Positions 58,962-63,000 of a stretch of 63,000 nt of DNA are shown here, piece by piece. The notes beneath the pieces were generated by a model. That model was not told the origin of the DNA. It ran no database searches and saw only the letters and a program-made list of their open reading frames with translations. The position numbers were made by a program, and so were the translations under genes. This DNA comes from Streptomyces roseochromogenus subsp. oscitans DS 12.976 (GTDB taxonomy: Bacteria; Actinomycetota; Actinomycetes; Streptomycetales; Streptomycetaceae), in contig NZ_CM002285.1 of the NCBI RefSeq assembly GCF_000497445.1, forward strand, positions 2,114,354 to 2,177,353, given 5' to 3'. Within the stretch, counting starts at the first letter, position 1; every line of letters starts with the position of its first letter.

Positions 58962-60230
58962 TCAGTGCTGTCCTTCCTGGCCGCGTACGCAGACGCACGG
59001 CAGCGGGCGGATGCCGTTGAAGCCCTGGGTCATGTAGCTGGTGGCGTAGGCGCCGGCGGAGAGGATCCAGACCGGGTCGCCGGAGGTGAGGGACGCGGGG
59101 ACGCGCACCGGGTGCCGGCCGTCGCCGTAGGCGTCGTCGCTGTCGCAGGTGGGGCCGGCGACGATCGCGGAGACGTACTCCTGTGCTCCGAGGTGGTCCG
59201 GGAAGACCATCCGGTGCGTCAACTGGTCCATTTCGTAGAGGCCGTTGAACTTGCCGCAGCTCAGGTAGAGCCAGTGGGCCTCGGTTCCGTCCGGCTGCCG
59301 GCGCCGGGTCAGCCGGGAGACATGGGCGCGTACGGCGCCGTGGTCGGCGACCAGATGGCGGCCGGGTTCCATGACGAAGGCGAGCGGGGTGGAGGTGAGG
59401 GCGCGCAGGTGGTCCATGCCCTCGCGGAGCACGGTGAAGATCTTGTCGAGGGGCGGGTCGAGGGGGTTGCCGAGCCGGTCCTGGTAGCCGAGCGCGGGCA
59501 GGCCGCCGCCGAGGTTGACGTGGTCGGGTACGATCCCCCGCCCGGCCAGCGCCGTCAGGGTCTCGGCGAGGGTGTCGAGGGCCTGCTGCCAGCCCTCCGC
59601 GGTCATCTGCTGGGAGCCGACGTGCACGGACAGGCCGGCCGGGGTGAGACCGGCCGCGCGGGCCGTGGCCAGCACACGGACGGCGTCGCCGGGAGCACAG
59701 CCGAACTTCCGGTTCAGGCCCCACAGCGCGCCGTCACCTCCGGTGGCCAGGCGGCAGAACACCCGTGCCCTTGGGGCGTGTGCGGCGATGGCGGAGACGT
59801 CCTCGACGCTGTCGGTGGCGAAGGTGCGGACACCTAGGCGGTGGGCTGCGGCGATGTCCTGGTCGGACTTGACTGTGTTGCCGTAGTGGATGCGGGGTGG
59901 CTGCGCGCCGGCGTTGAGGGCTTGGGTGATTTCGGCGGGGCTGGCGGCGTCGAAGCCGGCGCCGCGGGCGGCGAGGGTGTGCAGGACCTCGTCGACGGGG
60001 CAGGCCTTGAGGGCGAAGCGGATGCGGGTTTCGGGCAACTCACTCAGCATCGCGTCGTATTGGTGCTCTATGCCGGTGAGGTCGTAGATGATGCGGTCGG
60101 TGTCGCCCGAGGCGAGTGCAGTGGTGAGAGCTCCGCTGAGTGGTCGGGTGAGGGTTCGCAGTGGCTGGTCGCGCCCACGCGGCGGTAGCCGCACATCAGA
60201 CACAGCCCCGCGCCCCTTGGGGGCGCTCAT
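58962..60230 (-). CDS. PLP-dependent fold-type III amino acid decarboxylase (ornithine/diaminopimelate decarboxylase family)
   Basis: A 422-residue alanine-racemase-fold decarboxylase. Lys75 in RFALKACP should form the PLP Schiff base. LSVHVGSQ and NLGGGLPA bind PLP phosphate, EPGRHLVAD carries the PLP-ring contact, and GPTCDSDDAY has Cys362, the catalytic Cys of ornithine decarboxylase-type enzymes. AGAYATSY ends the active site. It should release CO2 from a basic or modified amino acid to give an amine. ATG at 60230 overlaps the stop of the preceding gene (ATGA). The absence of other polyamine genes and the coupling to a dioxygenase and a GT-like protein suggest a specialised substrate. Confidence 0.88.
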   Translation of the reverse strand: MSAPKGRGAVSDVRLPPRGRDQPLRTLTRPLSGALTTALASGDTDRIIYDLTGIEHQYDAMLSELPETRIRFALKACPVDEVLHTLAARGAGFDAASPAEITQALNAGAQPPRIHYGNTVKSDQDIAAAHRLGVRTFATDSVEDVSAIAAHAPRARVFCRLATGGDGALWGLNRKFGCAPGDAVRVLATARAAGLTPAGLSVHVGSQQMTAEGWQQALDTLAETLTALAGRGIVPDHVNLGGGLPALGYQDRLGNPLDPPLDKIFTVLREGMDHLRALTSTPLAFVMEPGRHLVADHGAVRAHVSRLTRRRQPDGTEAHWLYLSCGKFNGLYEMDQLTHRMVFPDHLGAQEYVSAIVAGPTCDSDDAYGDGRHPVRVPASLTSGDPVWILSAGAYATSYMTQGFNGIRPLPCVCVRGQEGQH

Positions 60231-61516
60231 GTGCGGGCCGCCTCTATGAGTGCCGGCCAGGCCTGGGCCAGGTACGCGTAGTCCTCGATGTCCGCTTCGA
60301 CCTCGTCCAGTAACCGATTGCGTTCCTCGGCCAGTCGGTCGGCGAACGTGGCGTATCGGCCGCCCAGCTTGCGGTACGCCATATCCACCCGGTCCAGCCG
60401 CCAGATGTTCTCCGTGCGGTCCAGGTCTTTGCTCTCCCGCAGGAGCTCCACGATCCGGTCGGCCCGCACCCGATGCCGCTCGTCCAGCAATCCGGCGCCT
60501 TCCGCCTCCATCCGGTCGTAGACGTCGTGGAAGTAGAGCATCGACAGCAGGAACTTCACGAACCGGCGTTGATAGGCCGGGAATCCCGTGTCGGTACGGC
60601 GTTCGGGGGTGTGGAAGTTCGCGATGTGGCGGTTGTGGAGGATGCCGGGGAGGCGGGCGTCGTGGATCAGATGGAGGAGGAAGTAGTCGCTGCCGATGGT
60701 GTCGGTGGCGGGTGGCAGTGGGATCCGCTCGTACACCGTGCGGTCGAAGGCGATGTTGCACATGTCGACGCGCATGGGGTCGACCAGGGTGAGGGTGGAG
60801 TGGTCGCCGGTGAAGGGTGCCGTGCCCGCGCCGGTGAAGGACTCCTCGACCAGGTCCCGTTTGAGGTCCTCCGGCCAGTCGGCGGGTGCCCAGAGACTGA
60901 CCACGTCGTAGTACACGTCCTCGTCCAGCCGTCGTATCTCCCCTATGTCCACGGAGAGTTCGCCGATGAAGGAGGCTCCGGCGAGGGAGACCGGGCGGTG
61001 CAGCAGCTCCGGGGTAAGGTCGGTGCGGGTGACCCCGCCGGCCGCCTCGGTGGCGGGGCGGCCGAGGTACGGCAGCTCGTGGTGGACCGGGAACACCAGT
61101 TGCCCGGCGTGGAGTTGGTAGGTGCTGTCGGAGTCCCGGCGGTGCAGCGAGGCGCAGCCGAGGGCGGCGGCCAGCAGGAAGGCGCGGTTGGTGCAGGCGC
61201 CGTAGGAGACGGCGGGTGGGAGCATCAGGTGGAGCAGCCGGTCGGGGTCGGGCAGGCCCGCGCGCTCGATCGTCCGGAGCAGGAAGATGCGCTGGGCGTA
61301 CTCGTCGAGGTGGTGGACGGTCACGTGCGGGACCGGTCGCAGGGCGGCGACGGTCCGGGCGTGTTCGGCGCGGGTGCGGGCCTCGGAGGAGTCGAGGATC
61401 AGGAGCTGGACGTCGGCGCCGAAGCGGTCGGTGGCATAGGCGGCCTCGGTGTGGAGGGCGGCGATGGCGGCGGAGCAGGCCCGGTTGGTGGGCAGGCAGA
61501 GGCAGACGCGGTTCAC
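60227..61516 (-). CDS. DUF6271-like protein with glycosyltransferase-A character
   Basis: A 429-residue protein that I associate, with limited certainty, with the DUF6271 family. The N-terminus CLCLPTNRACSAAIAAL and strand VQLLILDSSEA look like a GT-A Rossmann-type start, SYGACTNRAFLLAAALGCASLHRRDSDSTYQ includes a DxD-like motif (DSD, residues 128-130), and a long helical C-terminus follows. It could transfer a sugar to an amine or hydroxyl. GTG at 61516 overlaps the dioxygenase stop as GTGA, and its own stop overlaps the decarboxylase ATG, so it is tightly coupled on both sides. Confidence 0.78.
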   Translation of the reverse strand: MNRVCLCLPTNRACSAAIAALHTEAAYATDRFGADVQLLILDSSEARTRAEHARTVAALRPVPHVTVHHLDEYAQRIFLLRTIERAGLPDPDRLLHLMLPPAVSYGACTNRAFLLAAALGCASLHRRDSDSTYQLHAGQLVFPVHHELPYLGRPATEAAGGVTRTDLTPELLHRPVSLAGASFIGELSVDIGEIRRLDEDVYYDVVSLWAPADWPEDLKRDLVEESFTGAGTAPFTGDHSTLTLVDPMRVDMCNIAFDRTVYERIPLPPATDTIGSDYFLLHLIHDARLPGILHNRHIANFHTPERRTDTGFPAYQRRFVKFLLSMLYFHDVYDRMEAEGAGLLDERHRVRADRIVELLRESKDLDRTENIWRLDRVDMAYRKLGGRYATFADRLAEERNRLLDEVEADIEDYAYLAQAWPALIEAART

Positions 61517-62547
61517 TGTGCCTCTTCCGTGGCGGCGGCCCAGGAGTCCAGTCCGAGCAGTCTCCGGCCCAGCGGGGTGAGCGTGGCCGGGCCGTAGCGG
61601 TCGGCCTCGGGCTCGCGGGCGTCGCCGAGCAGGGTGGCGTTCCACTCGGGGGTGGCGAGGGTGCGCCAGGAGTCGACGCGGGAGTCGCGCAGGGTGGTGT
61701 GCTCCTCCAGGGCGGGCATCATCGACAGGTACTGGACGGCTCGGACACCGTTGTCAGAGAGGTTCGGTGCGACGCCGTGCGCCAGCAGCCCGTTGAAGAT
61801 GAGCAGGTCGCCGGCCTGGAGGTCGGGGCGGATCACCGGGAATTCGGCGCGGTCGGTGCCGGGCCGGACGGGATCACGGCCGGGCGGCTGGACCACGCGC
61901 CACTCCTCGAAGCGGCGGAAGAGCTCGGGGGCGCACTGGAAGCCGCCGAGTTCGGGCCGGGTGTCGCCCAGGGCGATGATGCCCTGGACGCGCTGCGGGA
62001 GGACGGCGAGGGTGGTGTCGACGTCCCAGTGCAGTTCTATGTCGAAGCCGTCGTCGGTGGGTGCGATCAGGGAGCGGGAACGGGTACGTATGTTGGGCGG
62101 GTTGAGGTTGAGCCGGTCCAGGGTGACCCACAGCTCTTCGCAGTCCCAGACGTCCACGAAGGCGTCGTAGACCCGCTGGGTCTGGCGGCTGTCCCAGAGG
62201 AGCTGGTGGTGGTAGGCCTCGACGAAGCCGTAGATGAACAGGTGCTGGTCCAGTTCGGAGCGGAACTCCGGCTCGGCGTACCAGGTTTCGGGGCAATCGG
62301 GGTCGAGGCCCTGGAACTGCCAGGCGAAGTCGAGGAGTTGCTTGGCCTCGCCGGGGGTGATGGCCTCACGGACGACGACGTAGCCGTACGTCTGCCAGAA
62401 GGCGAAGTCCGCCTCGGACAGCACCCGCAGGGGGCGGGACTTCGCGAGGTCGCGCAGGGGGGCCGGGGCGAGGTAGGTCTCGCCGTCGGCGCTGAAGTAG
62501 GGGCGTGTGGAGGCGGCTCGGTGGAGGAAGGGGTGGGGCGTTTGCAT
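61513..62547 (-). CDS. Phytanoyl-CoA dioxygenase-type Fe(II)/2-oxoglutarate oxygenase
   Basis: A 344-residue non-heme iron oxygenase. The iron triad is visible: His173 and Asp175 in ELHWDVDT and His257 in LLAHGVAPN; Arg269 in GVRAVQYLS is placed to bind 2-oxoglutarate. Family members hydroxylate free or carrier-bound small molecules. ATG at 62547 (MQTPHPFLHR) has AGAGGA about 7 bases upstream and starts the five-gene operon; 95 bases with a terminator separate it from the GH3 gene. In this setting it probably hydroxylates an amino acid or the growing metabolite. Confidence 0.88.
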   Translation of the reverse strand: MQTPHPFLHRAASTRPYFSADGETYLAPAPLRDLAKSRPLRVLSEADFAFWQTYGYVVVREAITPGEAKQLLDFAWQFQGLDPDCPETWYAEPEFRSELDQHLFIYGFVEAYHHQLLWDSRQTQRVYDAFVDVWDCEELWVTLDRLNLNPPNIRTRSRSLIAPTDDGFDIELHWDVDTTLAVLPQRVQGIIALGDTRPELGGFQCAPELFRRFEEWRVVQPPGRDPVRPGTDRAEFPVIRPDLQAGDLLIFNGLLAHGVAPNLSDNGVRAVQYLSMMPALEEHTTLRDSRVDSWRTLATPEWNATLLGDAREPEADRYGPATLTPLGRRLLGLDSWAAATEEAQ

Positions 62548-62604
62548 GCGATTCCTCTGGAACACAAGTGCGGTTGGGATCCGGGAAAAGAGCAAGGTCG
62601 AGTG

Positions 62605-62628
62605 GGCCGCCCGCGCCGGCGGGCGGCC
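62605..62628 (-). terminator. Terminator between the GH3 gene and the five-gene operon
   Basis: A perfect 10-bp stem (GGCCGCCCGC and GCGGGCGGCC) with a 4-base loop lies 15 bases past the GH3 stop. It marks the left boundary of that transcript, so the operon has its own promoter. Confidence 0.7.
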
Positions 62629-62642
62629 GATGGGCCCGTGGG

Positions 62643-63000
62643 TCAGCCCGCTACGACGGCCTCGGCGGCCGCCACCGAGCAGACTCGGGCGGCGCCGTAG
62701 GTGGCGATGTGCAGGGCGCCGCGCGGGGCGGCCTGCGGCAGGCCCATCTCCACGACGACGGTGTCGGGGCGGGCGGTGAGCAGGGTGTCGAGGGCGGCAC
62801 CCATCCAGGGGTGCCGGTGCTCGTCGCGGACCACGGCGACGATCCGCCGGCCCCGCAAGGCGGCGAGGGCCGCTTCACCGGCTCCCTCGCCGGAGAAGGA
62901 GGCGGATTCGGTGCCGGGCAGCAGCCGCTCCAGCTCGGCGGCGATGCCCCACGGGGTCTGGTCGCCGACGGCGATGTTGCGCTCCGGCTCGAACTGGGCG
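62643..63000 (-). CDS. C-terminal part of a GH3 beta-N-acetylhexosaminidase-type protein (5' end outside window)
   Basis: About 119 C-terminal residues are visible, running off the right edge. The sequence EPERNIAVGDQTPWG followed by ELERLLPGTESASFSGEG, GRRIVAVVRDEHRHPWM and DTVVVEMGLPQAAPRGALHIATYGAARV resembles the C-terminal domain of Streptomyces glycoside hydrolase family 3 proteins annotated as beta-N-acetylhexosaminidase or sugar hydrolase. The catalytic N-terminal barrel is not in the window, so activity cannot be judged. It ends in a terminator before the five-gene operon. Confidence 0.75.
   Translation of the reverse strand, partial: AQFEPERNIAVGDQTPWGIAAELERLLPGTESASFSGEGAGEAALAALRGRRIVAVVRDEHRHPWMGAALDTLLTARPDTVVVEMGLPQAAPRGALHIATYGAARVCSVAAAEAVVAG

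Overview
The window is high-GC actinobacterial DNA with the codon use, GTG/TTG starts and gene content of a Streptomyces chromosome. From memory, the gene order matches the Streptomyces coelicolor region running from the heme genes through xylFGH-rok7B7, ngcEFG and acnA to murA2. I ran no search, so that match is recollection. No rRNA, tRNA or CRISPR array was seen.

Layout. 1-11.8 kb: a secreted TAP-type peptidase (cut by the window edge), coproheme-pathway genes hemQ and hemG/hemY, a DUF4349 lipoprotein, a CoA-disulfide-reductase-like flavoprotein, a rhomboid protease, hemE, a DUF3000 protein, a LuxR-type response regulator and RNase D. 12-15.3 kb: a translationally coupled fadA-fadB beta-oxidation pair. 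15.4-23.2 kb: a locus of the poly-gamma-glutamate (PGA) type: capA, a double-Cache/HAMP membrane sensor, capB, capC and an NlpC/P60 peptidase. It is flanked divergently by an anchored protein that resembles PGA hydrolases. 23.2-27.6 kb: a NYN protein, a frameshifted remnant, an amino acid permease and dxs. 27.7-36 kb: two sugar-uptake loci, a xylose-type ABC system (xylFGH) with the ROK regulator rok7B7, and the chitooligosaccharide-type ABC system ngcEFG. 36.4-43.5 kb: two convergent secreted GH92 alpha-mannosidases that share a LacI-type operator motif. 43.9-51.1 kb: a SpoIIE-type phosphatase, an orphan histidine kinase and aconitase. 51.1-54.1 kb: a small lower-GC island with a broken TnsA-like gene and two unfamiliar proteins. 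54.1-57.4 kb: an XRE-MurA fusion, a YgiN-like monooxygenase, a 58-aa cold-shock-like protein and a lone squalene/phytoene-synthase-like protein. 57.3-62.5 kb: a tightly coupled five-gene operon (Fe/2OG dioxygenase, GT-like DUF6271 protein, PLP decarboxylase, GNAT, MFS exporter) that looks like a compact uncharacterised specialised-metabolite pathway. A GH3 hexosaminidase-type gene runs off the right edge.

How they work together. Much of the window concerns catabolism of environmental polymers and sugars (xylose, chitin oligomers, mannosides, fatty acids), each with its own local operators. The two most interesting units are the PGA-type exopolymer locus, which seems to carry its own depolymerases and sensor, and the five-gene operon at the right end.
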